Shown here: one piece after another, positions 10,337 through 22,452 of the stretch | How positions within the stretch are numbered: position 1 is the first letter of the stretch | Layout of the letters: each line of letters begins with the position of its first letter | Assembly (NCBI RefSeq): GCF_008831285.2 | Contig: NC_045142.1 | Coordinates: 15,751,354 to 15,815,353, forward strand | Length of the DNA: 64,000 nucleotides | Direction of reading: 5' to 3' | Source of the DNA: Nymphaea colorata | Lineage: Eukaryota; Streptophyta; Magnoliopsida; Nymphaeales; Nymphaeaceae | Translations under genes and position numbers: made by a program | Notes under the pieces: generated by a model | Told to the model about the DNA's origin: nothing | The model's database searches: none | Seen by the model: the letters and a program-made list of their open reading frames with translations, nothing else

Positions 10337-13300
10337 CTCCCCCTCAAGCTTGGCATACATGTCAAACATGCCAAGCTTGCTAACATTCTTTTCGAATGAA
10401 GAAGTACAAAGCCCTTTAGTTAGGACGTCTGCAATTTGATCTTCAGACTTCATATATGGCAGAATCAGCTCCTTTGAGTCAATGCGTTCCCGAATAAAAT
10501 GACGGTCAATCTCCACATGTTTGGTCCTGTCGTGTAGAACTGGATTATTGGCAAGATTAATCGCAGACTTGTTGTCACAGTACATCTTCATTTTATCTCC
10601 CAGTTCCACACCGATATCAGTCAAAAGAATCTTCAGCCACAGCATCTCTGTAACCCCCATTGCAACAGCCCTGTACTCAGCCTCAGCACTAGACCTCGAA
10701 CATACTTCTTGTCTCTTACTTCTCCAAACAACTAGGTTACCTCCAAGAAAGATACAATACCCTGTAGTGGACCTCCTTGTGTCAGTGCAACCTGCCCAAT
10801 CTGCATCTGAGTAGCCCTCAATAGTAAGTTTGTCTTGTCGAGTGTACAGCAGTCCTTTTCCTGGGTCATTCTTTAGATATCCCAACACTCTTTCTGCACT
10901 CTTCCAGTGACAATCCGTGGGAGCATGCATAAATTGACTTAGCACATTTACCGCATACGTGATATCAGGGCGAGTTAGAGTAAGATAGATAAGCTTACCG
11001 ACTAGCCTCTGATATCGCCCTTTTCCTTCCTCATCCAGAATAGTGCCCGTCTTGATACTTATCTTAGTCCCCGACTCCATAGGAGTAAGATAGGGCCTAC
11101 AACCAAGTTTACCTGTCTCCTTTAGTAAGTCAAGAGTGTACTTCCTTTGATTCATAACCAGCCCTGTCTCTGATCGAGCAATCTCTACCCCCAGAAAGTA
11201 TCTCAGCTTACCTAGATCCTTGAGGTCGAATTCTTTAGCTAATCTCTCCTTCATCTTTCTGTTTTCTTCTTCATCTCATATCATCAACGTAGACAAGGAG
11301 AAGACTCACCAGACCATCTCTCTGCTTTATGAATAGGGTATGATCTCCATTTCCTTGCTTGTACCCAGTAGACTTCATAACGATCCTTAGTCTCTCAAAC
11401 CAAGCTCTAGGCGACTGCTTCAAGCCATACAAAGCTTTCTTGAGGTGACAACATTTTCCCTCTTGAACATACCCGGGAGGCATGCTCATATAGACTTCTT
11501 CCTCCAGATGGCCGTTCAAGAACGCATTTTTAACATCAAGCTGGTCCATGCGCCACTTCCTGTGCACAGCAAGAGCAAGAATAACCCTCACGGTCTTCAA
11601 CTTTGCAACAGGGGCAAAGGTCTCAAGATAGTCGATCCCATACTTCTGGCTGAACCCCTTTGCAACCAGACGAGCTTTATATCGATCTACAGTGCCATCA
11701 GGTTTGTACTTCACGTTGTAAACCCACTTAGAACCAACTAAGTGTGTCCCTTTAGGAATATCAACAACTTCCCATGTTTTGTTCTTAGCTAACGCACCCA
11801 TCTCCTCCGTCATAGCATGTAACCACTTGGGATCATCCTTAGCATCATCCACCGACCTGGGAATAACAACTTTGGATAAGGTTGTGATAAAACATTTGTA
11901 ATTTGTACTGAGCTTAGCATAAGAAACAAATCTCTGAATAGGGTGAGAAGTACATGACCTGGTGCCTTTGCGCAAAGCAATGGGGAGCTCTTCATTCGAT
12001 GGACTTGGGTCATCCGGGAAGATCACAGGATTGGGATTGGTTCTATCCTCATCACCAACATCTTCCACTGCAGCTTTCTACTTTCTGACATAAACCTGGC
12101 CAAACAAGTGATCCCGGGTAACAGTGGGCTGAGCATCCACCGTGACCCCTTCCATATGACTGCCCTTCTCATTACTGACCGTGACCGTGTCAATTACACT
12201 GGGACTAACCTTGTAATCCAAAAACTCCATAAACTGAATCAGCTGATTAGAGGAATACTCTTCCCCTTTGTTCCCAAGACACTCCCCCTGAAGAGGATTC
12301 ACCGAAAAATACGACTCATGTTCATGAAATGTGACATCCCTCGAAACATACACTTTGGAAGTAGTGGGATCCACACATTTATACCCCTTCTGAGTGGAAG
12401 AGTACCCCAAGAAAACTCCTTTAATAGACCGGGGGTCAAGTTTTTTGAGAGTAGGGCTATGATTATGCACAAAACAACTGCACCCAATGACACGAGGAGT
12501 AAGAGGCCACGGATTCTGAGTGGGCCACAAGGTAGAATAAGGAGACTGACCATCCAACACCCTAGTAGGCATACGGTTAATGAGATGTGCACTAGTGAGA
12601 AGTGCATCACCCCAATACCGCTTCGGGACATGACGTTGGAACATAATGGCCCGGGTAACATTCAATAGATGACGATTTTTACGTTCAGCTATACCATTTT
12701 GAGGAGGGGTATAACTACAAGAGGTTTTATGAACAATACCCTTGCCTTTCAAGAATTCATCAAGGGATTGGGAGACATATTCCCTTGCATTATCCGTACG
12801 GAAAGCTTGAACAGTAGTATGGAATTGAGTCTCAACAAAGGCAACAAAGTTTTTCACAACTGCTGGAACCTCATTACGTTCTCGCAACAAGTACACGAAC
12901 GTACATCTAGAGTAATCATCAATAAGCGTCAAAAAATAGTGACAACCACCACACGTGGGTACTCCAGAAGGACCCCAAACATCGGAATGAACTAAGGCAA
13001 ACGGATGAGTGGTTTTATTCAATGAAATAGGGTACAAAGCCCTGACATGTTTAGCCAATTGACACACTTCACAAGCGAAGGAGTCAGTGGAGACAGAAGC
13101 AAACAAATGAGGAAACAACTTCTTTATTAACTGGAAGGGGAGATGTCCAAGACGCTCATGCCATCGTAGAACAGTAGATCTATCATTCACACCAGACAAG
13201 TGACCACTCGTGGCAGAAATCAACGCTGAAGCAACTTGTACCGGCAGCCTGTAGAGCCCATCAGTAACCGAACCAATCCCAATCTTCTTCCCCGTCACCA

Positions 13301-14627
13301 AGTCCTGCAGGGAACAGTGATCAGCAGAGAAAATCAGATTACAGTTTAATTCTTTAGTAATACTGCTGACAGAGAGTAAGTTCACAGGAATATTTGGAAC
13401 ATGCAGGGCATTGTGGAGACGGTATTTGTTCAACAGGGACAAGCTCCCTTTCCCAGCCACAGAGATAGAAGACCCATCTGCCATAGACACGCGTTGCTTG
13501 CCAGAGGAAAGTTGATATTCTTGAAAGAGTTTAGAGTCCCCTATCATGTGGTGAGTGGCTCCACTATCAACAATCCAATCACCAAGAGAAGGGTTACCTT
13601 GATCAGTCGAGGCAACGAGGGCTTGGGCTAGCTGAGCCCCTTTAGACGTGGAGGACTCCTCAGGGGTAGTAGATAGGCGGCTGATGTACGCCTGTAGCTC
13701 CTTGAGTTGAGCAGGGGACAGCTTGGACTTTGCACCACTAGAAGAATTGCTCTGACTGGAATCAGACACAGAAGGGCTACGCTTGCCAGAGGGAGGACGA
13801 CCTCTGACCAGTCTCTTCTCGGGATGAAGATCCCAACAGAAATCCACCGAATGCCCCAACTTGTTGCAATGAGTGCAATGCCGGGCATGACGCTGCCCAG
13901 TCCCTGAGGCACGACTGACAAAGGCAGAGGGGCCATGACCGGTGTCAAGATGCATCACCTGGCGACGTTGTTCTTCAGACTCAACACGAGCATATACTTC
14001 CTCTATCCCCGGAATCTCATCACCATTAAGAATCTGGCTACGAATAGACTCAAATTCATCCCGCAGGCCTCCCAGAAACAGAAACGTACGGTCCATCCAT
14101 TCCTTTTCCCAGTAGAGGGAATGATCTGAACCGCACTTCCACTCATCAGTCACATGATAATCTAGCTCCTCCCATTTGGTCTTCAGGGCAGCATAGAAGG
14201 GAGCAACAGACAAATCACCCTGTGTCAGGGAGTAAATACTGCGTTTAATCTGATAGGTGCGCAAATGTCTCTTCTTGCGACCATACATCTTTGCAAGCAC
14301 AGTCCACATATCAAAAGAGGTCGGCTTCCGCAGAATGAGGGGCTGGATATCGGAGGACACGGAGCTGATAATCCACACCTTCACTTGGCTGTCCTCCAAC
14401 GCCCACGTCGCCCATTGAGGATCAGATTTGATGGGCGCAGGTTTGTCGCCAGTGATGTAAGAGAGACGCCCACGGCTAGTAATCCCAATCTCGAGAGCGG
14501 CAGACCAAGATAGGTAATTGTCCTTGGTCAGACGGATGGAGGTGACCTGGATCGGCACGTTCTCAGTCTTGGAGGCGCTGCCCGCGTCAAGAACGGCATC
14601 TTTTTGAGTCCCCATCGCTTCTGCCAT
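10331..14627 (-). pseudogene. Element B gag-pol polyprotein, broken by a stop and a deletion
   Basis: The start is placed at 14627 (MAEAMGTQ), matching the start of the homologous frame in D; the open frame runs further upstream, but that part is GC-rich leader. Order: UBN2-type gag, zinc knuckle CTHCNKLGHSVDFC, protease [14 protein letters not shown]-pre-integrase HHCC, integrase core (HSDVWGP, FRTDN, GIAERKN), reverse transcriptase with YVDD, and RNase H with CDN. Breaks: an in-frame TAG at 12080-12078 between integrase and reverse transcriptase, and a 14-bp deletion (relative to D) at about 11263-11280, just after YVDD, which shifts the frame. The last codons and stop overlap the LTR edge. 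All catalytic motifs I can see are intact. Confidence 0.93.
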
Positions 14628-14955
14628 CACAAACAAGCACACAGCGACAAGAGGCACAGCGGCGGGAATGAGGCAGAGCGGCGACGGCGGCGGGAATGAG
14701 GCAGCGGCGACGGAAGGCAGGCGACGGCGCAACACAGAGGCCACCCACGGTGGCAGAAACCAAGAACGGGCCGAACGGAGGGCTGTAGAGGCGCAACAGA
14801 GGACGGCGAAACAGAGGAAGGCGGCGGAACAGAGGACGGCGGCGGCGGAACAGGGCGACGTCACAGGGGCAGCAGCGGCGCCGGAATTTCAACGGCGTCG
14901 GGCGACGAAAAAACTTGACGATCCTCGGGAAAAAAAATGCTTCTCCAACTTCGCT

Positions 14956-14968
14956 GGCTCTGATACCA
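14956..14968 (-). promoter_or_regulatory. Primer-binding site of element B
   Basis: GGCTCTGATACCA on + is the reverse complement of TGGTATCAGAGCC and lies directly next to the LTR. It is the initiator-Met tRNA site. Confidence 0.93.
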
Positions 14969-15253
14969 TGTAGAAACACAAACCACAAAGAGAGAGTAGA
15001 GAACGAACACACAATATACGTGGAAAACCTCAGAAAGAGGTGAAAAACCACGGGGAAGCTCTGACCTAGGGGCTCACCGCAACCCTAGGAGAGAGAAAAT
15101 TCTATTTCACTTAATTCAACACTTAAACATAAGTGACAATATAAAGAGGGAGAGAGGAGAAGCCGCCTAGGGTACCGAGCCCACCTCGGTACCCGCACCC
15201 CATAGAACCGGGTCCAGATATGGACCCGGTTCCCACAACAACATATTCTAACA
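14969..15253 (-). repeat. 5' LTR of element B
   Basis: 285 bp, same hairpins as the left copy, ending TTCTAACA at 15253 and followed by the target duplication CCTCT (15254-15258). Confidence 0.97.
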
Positions 15254-16948
15254 CCTCTCAACCATTGTCATGTGATCGTTTTCTTGATCCTCCCATAGTC
15301 TATCCTCGACATCAAGGTCCCTTTCCAAACCGCCCACTAAAGTCTTCTCATGAGGTAAGTTCCAATGATAAGACTGACTCTGGAAGAAATGATGATTATT
15401 CTGTAGATGATCTGCCTATTGCCACCTGCAAGGGCCAACAACAGTGCACAAGGCATCCGATTTCTAACTCGGTTTCTATGGACCATTTGAGTACAAGTTT
15501 GGTGTAGTTTGATTGAGCTATGGCTAGTCATACTATTCCGACCTCTCACCGCCAAGCCTTATTAAATTCATGATGGAAGCACACTATGCAGATGAAAATG
15601 GATGCTCTTCTTTCTAGGGAGACTTGGGACTTGGTGGACCCACTGATGAATTGTGATGTTGTCGGTTCCAAATGGGTGTTCACTATCAAATATCATTCTG
15701 ATGGTTTCGTAGAGCGATTCAAAGCTCGTCTTGTTGCTAAAGGTTGTACACAGACCTATGGGGTGGACTTCTTCGAGACATTTTCGCCTGTGGCATGGTC
15801 AAGTACTATTCGTATAATTATTTCTCTCGCAGTTTAGCAGGATTGACCTTTTTTTCAGCATGATGTGAAAAATGCATTTCTATATGGTGATCTCTTTGAA
15901 ACAGTCTATATGCAACAACCACCTAGTTTCGAACGATAGGGTGAGTGTTCCAACATATGCGAACTCAAAAAGGCTATCTATGGACTTAAACAAAGTCCTC
16001 GTGCATGGTTTCATAAGCTAAGTGAGGCTATCTCTAAATGTGGATTTCGAAGATCCCAGCTTGATCACTCGTTGTTTATCAAGTGAGGGACTTTTGGTAT
16101 AGTGATATTGAATGTATATGTTGTTGATATTGTCATCACTGGGAAAAGTACTCAACAGATATATTAGACAAAGGAGTTTCTATAGAAACACTTTGTCACA
16201 AAAGATCTTAGTCAACTTCGTTATTTCCTTGGTATTGAAGTGGCTCGTAGTAGTAAAGAGATTGTGATGTCTCAAAGGAAATATGTTCTTGATCTTCTGT
16301 AAGAAACATGGTTATTGGGAGCCAAACCTACTACACTTCCTATGAATCCTCAAATTCGTATTCATGATGATGAATCAGAGGCTGTTGACTCTCGTTCTTA
16401 AAGATCTTTGATAGGGAAACTTTTATATTTGACCATCACTCGACCTGACATCAGTTTTGCTATGAATAAGCTAAGTCAATTCATAGAAAAACCTCGGAAA
16501 GTTCATTGAGAGGCTGTTTTAATGGTGGTAAAATACTTGAAATCAGTCTTGAGAAAGGGGTTATGGTTTAAAAAAGGAGATGTATGGACATAGAAGCATA
16601 CAGTGATGCTGATTATGCAGGGTCAGTAAATGACATGAGATCTACTACAGGTTTTTGTATCTTTGTTGACAGGAATCTTATTTCATGAAGGAGCAAGAAA
16701 CAGAATGTGGTTGCTAGATCTAGTGTCGAGTCTAAATATAGGGCGATGACTCAAACTACGGCTGAAATGTCATGGGTCAAATCAATGCTTCTAGAATTGG
16801 GAATTTTAGTGAAACTTCCTATGAAGATGTATTGTGATAATAGAGCAGCAACCTACATTGCAAATAACTCTGTCTTTCATGAAAGGACGAAACACATTGA
16901 AGTGGATTGCCATTATGTTCGAGATTTGGTACAAGGAGTCATTAGGAC
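15254..16948 (+). pseudogene. Element A reverse transcriptase and RNase H remnant
   Basis: The linker motif DDLPIATCKG is followed by the copia RT N-terminal segment (VGSKWVFTIKYHSDG at about 15660-15705, then [10 protein letters not shown]), DVKNAFLYGDLFETVYM and [17 protein letters not shown]. The active site is YVVD instead of YVDD (about 16117-16128). RNase H follows, with AYSDADYAG, a broken WRSKKQ segment, RSSVESKYRAM and MYCDNRAATYIANN. Several in-frame stops and frameshifts interrupt it. It ends at the insertion point of element C, where AGGAC is duplicated. Confidence 0.85.
16944..16948. repeat. Target site duplication of element C, left copy
   Basis: AGGAC, repeated directly after the right LTR at 22145-22149. 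Confidence 0.95.
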
Positions 16949-17188
16949 TGTAGAAACACGAACACAGAGAAAGAGAAAACGAGGAACACGATGTAACGTG
17001 GAAAAACCCTCAACAAGAGGAAAAAAACCACGGATGAGGAGGAGCTGGTGCCCACTAGCAGCCAGACTCTCTCTCTCTTAAGATTTCATTAACATCAAAG
17101 ATTAGGGTTACAATGATATAAATATGCCATAATTAGGACATACTGGATCGGGTCCAGACCTGGACCCGTACACCAATATCCGTCAACA
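16949..17188 (-). repeat. 3' LTR of element C
   Basis: 240 bp, TG...CA. It contains an inverted repeat, CGGGTCCAG/CTGGACCCG (17149-17168), in the same relative place as the hairpin in the LTRs of B and D. Confidence 0.96.
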
Positions 17189-20100
17189 CTCCCCCTCAAG
17201 TTGAGCATATATATCAAACATGCCCAACTTGGATACATTCCTTTCGAACGAAGTCGAGGATAGAGCCTTTGTCAGAACATCAGCGGTTTTGTCTTCAGAC
17301 TTTATGTAAGGAAGGATTAACTCTTTAACATCAATTCTTTCACGAATAAAGTGACGATCAATCTCAACATGCTTGGTTTTGTCGTGTAGAACAGGGTTGT
17401 TGGCTAGATTGATTGCAGACTTGTTATCACAGTACATCTTCATAGGTCCTTCAATCTCTATTCCAATATCAGTTAGCAATATTTTTAACCATAGTAACTC
17501 TGACACTCCCATAACAACGGCTCTATATTCTGACTCTGCACTAGATCGAGAGCATACATCCTGTCTCTTGCTCCTCCATACTACAAGGTTTCCTCCCAGG
17601 TAGACACAGTACCCTGTAGTAGACCGTCTGGTATCAGCACAACCTGTCCAGTCTGCATCGGAATACCCCTCGACCTCTACAGTCTCTTGTTTTACATACA
17701 AGAGTCCTTCACCAAGATTTCTCTTCAAGTAACATAATACTCTGTCCACAGCCTTTAGATGTGCATCAGTAGGAGCATGCATGAATTGACTCAATACATT
17801 TACCGCGAAAGTGATATCAGGTCTCGTGAGGGTAAGGTAAATCAACTTCCCAACCAGACGTTGATATCTTCCCTTAGCTTCTTCACAAAGCAGCTCTCCA
17901 TCTCTAAGACTCAACTTGTGCCCGGTGTCAAGTGGGGTAGAAGCAGGTCTACACCCTAACTTACCAGTCTCTTCCAACAGATCTAATGTGTATTTCCTTT
18001 GGTTTAGCACAAGACCAGTACTTGATCTAGCAATCTCAATACCAAGAAAATACCTCAGCTTACCAAGATCCTTGAGATCAAATTCCGTAGCCAGTAACCC
18101 TTTTAACTTGATGATCTCCTCCTCATCATTACCTGTGACAATCATGTCATCCACATAGACAAGTAAAAGAGTGAATCTGCCCTCCTATTTTTTCACGAAT
18201 AGAGTGTGGTCTCCATTCCCTTGTTTGTATCCATGATGTTGCAATACTCGTCTCAGTCGTTCGGACCATGCTCTGGGTGACTGCTTGAGGCCATATAAGG
18301 CCTTTTTCAGCTTACAACATTTCTCTGGTTCTTTATATCCTGGAGGCTTATGCATATAGACTTCTTTTTCGAGGTCACCATTAAGGAAAGCATTCTTAAC
18401 ATCTAGTTGGTACATCTTCCACTCCTTCATCACAATTAGGGATATAACAACTCTGACTGTCTTCATTTTCGCAACAGGAGCAAAGGTCTCCAAGTAATCA
18501 ATCCCATATTTTTGGTTAAACCCTTTGGCCACAAGACGAGCTTTATACCTTTCAACACTCCCATCTGGTTTGTACTTGATGGTATATACCCATTTGGATC
18601 CAACCAAGTGAGCCGCCTCAGGAATCTTCATAACCTCCCATGTCATGTTTATTCTCAAGGCTTCCATTTCTTCTTTCATAGCATCAGCCCACTTGGAATC
18701 ACTTTGAGCTTCAGCAACGGTCCTGGGAATCACAGCCAAAAAAAGAGAAGAAACAAAACACTTGTAATCCTTGCCAAATCTGGAATAAGATACAAAATTA
18801 CCAATAGGGTGTTGAGTACATGACCTGACACCCTTTCTCAGGGCAATGGGAAGATCTTCATTTGGTTTTTCAACCTCATCTTGAGTCTTCAAGGTCGGAC
18901 TTGGTTCATCCAGGGAAGGAGTGGCATTGGGATTGGAAGTAGATTTCGCACCACAAGGCACCTCCTCTGTCCGAGCACCTCGTCTAGAATAGACCTGTCC
19001 AAACAACTGATGGCCTTCCTTCTCAGTGTCACACCCTTCCTCCTTCTCAGGCACATCAACCACAGTGAGAGATTCTGTTTTCCTGTAGTCCAAGAAATCT
19101 GTAAATTGAAGCTCCTGGCTCTGAGAATACTCTTCCCTAACCACAGGCTTCTCCCCCTGAAGAGGATTCTCACCAAAGTAAGAGGCACCTTCCAAGAAGG
19201 TAACATCCCTCATAACATAGACTCGGCCAGTGACGGGGTCAATACATCTGTATCCTTTCTGAGTAGGGGAATACCCAACAAACACACCTTTGATAGACCT
19301 GTGATCAAGTTTCTTAATATTGAGACTGTGATTATGTATAAAACACACACAACCAAAAACACGAGAGGGGAGTAAAAATGGTTGACGACTGCCGGGGAGT
19401 AACGAATGGGGAGTCCGACCATTCAGAACACGACTGGGCATGCGATTGATGAGATACGCACTAGTGAGAACTGCATCACTCCAATAGTGTTTAGGAAGAT
19501 TTCTCTGAAACAGAAGTGCCTTGGTGACATTAAGAAGCTGGCGATTTTTCCTTTCAGCTACCCCATTTTGTGGGGGGGTATAATTACAGAACGTCTCATG
19601 AACAATCCCCCTTTTTCGAAGAAAATCCTCAACAGACTGACACATATACTCACGGGCATTATCGGACCGAAAGGTTTTAATAGTCCTACCATATTGAGTA
19701 TACACAAGAAGAATGAAGGTCTCTATGATCTGAGGAACCTCACTGCGATCTTTTAATAAGTACACAAAAGTAGCCCGAGAGAAGTCATCAATAAAAGTGA
19801 TAAAGTATTGAAAACCTTGACGGGTATGAATTCTCGAAGGCCCCCACACATTCGAGTGAACCAAAGAAAAAACTTCATTAACACAACTAGTAGAAATAGG
19901 GTACGAAGCCCGCACATGTTTGGCAAACTTACACACATAACAGGAAATCAAAGACAAATTCAAAGAACACAAATCGAGGAACAACTGTTTTAACATCCCA
20001 AAAGGTAAATGCCCAAAATGTTCATGCCAGTACAAGAAGGACTGAAGACAATCTTCTCTTCGTTTCTCTGTCTTGCTGATCGCAGTCACAAGAGCTGTAG

Positions 20101-21472
20101 CCACATGTATTGGAAAACGATATAGGCCATCAGACGCCAAACCAATCCCAATCCTCTTCCCTGTCACCAAGTCCTGCAAAACACAATGGTTGGCAGAAAA
20201 AATGAGTTCACAGTTCAGCTCTTTAGTAAGTTTACTAACTGACAAGAGATTTAAGGGAAACTGGGGACATGTAATGCTCCCCGCACATGAAATTTATCCA
20301 ACAAGGACAGAGTCCCTTCGCCTGCCACAACAGTAGAGGAACCATCTGCAAGAGAAACTCGTTCCCTTCTCGAAGATAACTTATATTCATGAAATAATTT
20401 TGGGTTACCTGTCATGTGGTGAGTGGCACCACTATCCACAATCCATTCCCCCACAGAAGAGTTACCTGTATCGCCAATAACTGCAAGAGCATGATTAGCC
20501 TTTGTCTCATTTGGTGTCTCGGCATGGTTGACATCAATCCGACCTAAGTAGGCCCTCAGTTCACGAATCTGGTCAGCAGAGATGGAGACTTTTTCTCCAC
20601 TGGATTTGGGCACCTCAGACACAGGCATCTTCCCAATTAGAAGACCTCCCTTTGTGAAGATCCCAACAATAATCCACGGTATGACCAGTTTTCTTGCAGT
20701 GAGTGCATCTGCGAAGAGATCTGGTCGGGCCTCCAGGACCACGACTCACAAGAGCGGATCTCTCATGATAGGGCACGAGATCCCTCTTGCCCTCATTTGT
20801 AACCAGCCTTCTTTGTTCTTCTGCTTCAACACAGGAGTACACATCTTCAATACTGGGCACCTCTCCTGAATTCAGAATCTAGCTTCTAACACCTTCAAAC
20901 TCATCATTTAAACCAGCTAGAAAGAGGAACACCCTGTTTTCCCATACCTGAGCTACATAAAGGGCCTGATCTTGGGGACAATGCCAAGGAATATCAGAAT
21001 GATAGTCAAGCTCTTCCCACTTGGCTTTCAAAGCCCCGTAGTAATCTGCAACAGAAGAGTTCCCTTGTCGAAGGCCATAGACAGTCTTCACTATTTGGTA
21101 AGTACGAATTGCCGTTTTCTTTTGGCCATACATTTGCTCTAAGGCTACCCACATGTCTCTTGCAGTCTTCTTCCAAAGGATAAGGGGCTGAATATCGGCG
21201 GAGACAGAGTTGACAATCCAAGTTTTCACTTGATTATCCTCAAGAAACCAAGTGTCCCAGACACCACTTGTCTTTGCCGGTTCAGGGTTCCTTCCGTCGA
21301 TATAGGCAATCCGACCGCGGGCAGCAATCCCCATAGTCATAGCAGCCGACCACGGAAAATAGTTCTCTTTTGTAAGTCGAAGAGTAATGACCTGAGCGGG
21401 AACATTCTCAGTTTTAAAGACCCCGATTTCAGATTGATTGGTGTTAACGGTAGAGGAAGAAGAGGCTGCCAT
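17183..21472 (-). pseudogene. Element C gag-pol polyprotein with two stops and two frameshifts
   Basis: The start is placed at 21472 (MAASSSSTVNTNQ). Gag core includes RLTKENYFPWSAAM. Breaks, in order: in-frame TAG at 20881-20879 in late gag; a frameshift near 20640 just after the zinc knuckle CTHCKKTGHTVDYC; a one-base frameshift near 20256 after the protease ([14 protein letters not shown]); and an in-frame TAG at 18187-18185 just before the RT YVDD box. The stretch 20245-18185 is open through integrase (HHCC with [16 protein letters not shown]) and most of RT. The stretch 18154-17183 is open through YVDD and RNase H to the stop at the LTR edge. Confidence 0.92.
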
Positions 21473-21891
21473 AATCTCGGGCCAGTCCAACAAAGGGCAC
21501 GGGCGGCGGTAAAACACGGGCGGAACCGGCGACAACAGGAAGTACCAGCGGAAGCAAAGAGCAAGGGCGACGTCAGCAGCGGCAGCACAGGCGACGTCAA
21601 GGGAGCAAGTCGCGGCAGGAAGGGCGACGTCAAGGAGAAAGTCATGGTAGCAAGGACGACGTCAGGGAGAAGGTCGACGGCGGTGGAGCAAGGGCGACGG
21701 TGGGTGGAGAAAACACCACGGCGGCGGCGGTGATGGCGCACAGGGCGACGGTGCACAGGGCGACGCAGCCGGTTGGAAACGGCGGCGGCGGAGATGGCGG
21801 CAGTGGTGATGACGACGGCAGTGGCGGTAGTGGCAGCAGCAACGGCGGGTGGAGAAAACACCACGATCACCAAAAACGTCTCAACCTCGTT

Positions 21892-21904
21892 GGCTCTGAT
21901 ACCA
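21892..21904 (-). promoter_or_regulatory. Primer-binding site of element C
   Basis: Reverse complement of TGGTATCAGAGCC immediately beside the right LTR. Confidence 0.92.
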
Positions 21905-22144
21905 TGTAGAAACACAAACACATAGAAAGAGAAAACGAGGAACACGATGTAACGTGGAAAAACTCTCAACAAGAGGAAAAAAACCACAGATGAGGAGGAG
22001 CTGGTGCCCACTAGCAGCCAGACTCTCTCTCTCTTAAGATTTCATTAACATCAAAGATTAGAGTTACAATGATATAAGTATGCCCTAATTAGGACATATT
22101 GGATCGGGTCCAGACCTGAACCCATACACCAATATCCGTCAACA
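21905..22144 (-). repeat. 5' LTR of element C
   Basis: 240 bp, about 96 percent identical to the left copy; ends CAACA at 22144, followed by AGGAC. Confidence 0.96.
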
Positions 22145-22274
22145 AGGACGATTCATGTTTCTTCTGAAGATCAAGCAGTTGATATGTTTACTAAGGCTCT
22201 CCCCATCGGAGATTTCTTAAGAGGATGTAATAAGCTGAGCATGATTGATATATATGCTCCAGCTTGAGGGGGAG
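22145..22274 (+). pseudogene. Element A pol 3' end and polypurine tract
   Basis: Resumes element A after C. The reading SSEDQAVDMFTKALPIGDF is the C-terminal copia RNase H tail (the usual DxFTKAL motif), then DIYAPA and a stop. The polypurine tract TTGAGGGGGAG (22264-22274) abuts the 3' LTR and would prime plus-strand cDNA. Confidence 0.85.
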
Positions 22275-22452
22275 TGTAAAAGTTTTCTAGAGTCGTTCTA
22301 AAATATTAGAAAGTGGAAATGGGTCTACTTATTGTTTTCTTATTTTTAGTGGATTGAAATTGTGAATATATTGTCGACACCCTAATCTCTTTTAATATGA
22401 GATTAGGGTTATGTGATGAAGAACAGAAAAGTTTTCTCTCTCTATCGCAACA
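22275..22452 (+). repeat. 3' LTR of element A
   Basis: 178 bp, from TGTAAAAG after the polypurine tract to CAACA at 22452. It carries the same CCCTAATCTC/GAGATTAGGG hairpin (22380-22408) as the 5' copy. Confidence 0.85.

Larger units (their letters stand above)
10052..15253 (-). mobile_element. Ty1/copia element B, near-complete, young
   Basis: A minus-strand copia element of 5202 bp. It has two 285-bp LTRs differing at one base, a primer-binding site (reverse complement at 14956-14968), one long gag-pol region and a polypurine tract next to the left LTR (CTCCCCCTCAAG as read on +). It is flanked by CCTCT on both sides and sits inside the integrase/RT linker of element A. Although the LTRs are nearly identical, the polyprotein has a nonsense codon and a 14-bp deletion, so this copy cannot make a full polyprotein. 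It belongs to the same broad family as D, judging by shared polyprotein and LTR hairpins. Confidence 0.96.
16949..22144 (-). mobile_element. Ty1/copia element C, complete structure, older than B
   Basis: A minus-strand copia element of 5196 bp with two 240-bp LTRs, a primer-binding site complement at 21892-21904 and a polypurine complement right of the left LTR. It is flanked by AGGAC and inserted in the RNase H region of element A. The LTRs differ at ten positions (about 4 percent), so it is clearly older than B or D. Its polyprotein is interrupted at four places. Confidence 0.96.
6837..22452 (+). mobile_element. Ty1/copia element A, decayed, host of nested insertions
   Basis: A + strand copia element in three pieces (6837-10051, 15254-16948, 22145-22452), separated by elements B and C. 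Order: 5' LTR, primer-binding site, gag, protease/integrase remnants, reverse transcriptase, RNase H, polypurine tract, 3' LTR, which is the copia order with integrase before reverse transcriptase. The coding region has many stops and frameshifts, the gag zinc knuckle has lost its last cysteine, and the reverse transcriptase active site reads YVVD instead of YVDD. No matching target duplication is seen at the ends (TGAAA on the left, CTTTT on the right). Confidence 0.9.

Noticed and set aside
12078-14864. Reading element B gag from the upstream start at 14864
   Set aside because: The extra 79 residues come from the GC-rich leader, and the homologous frame in D also begins at the MAE start, so 14627 was chosen.
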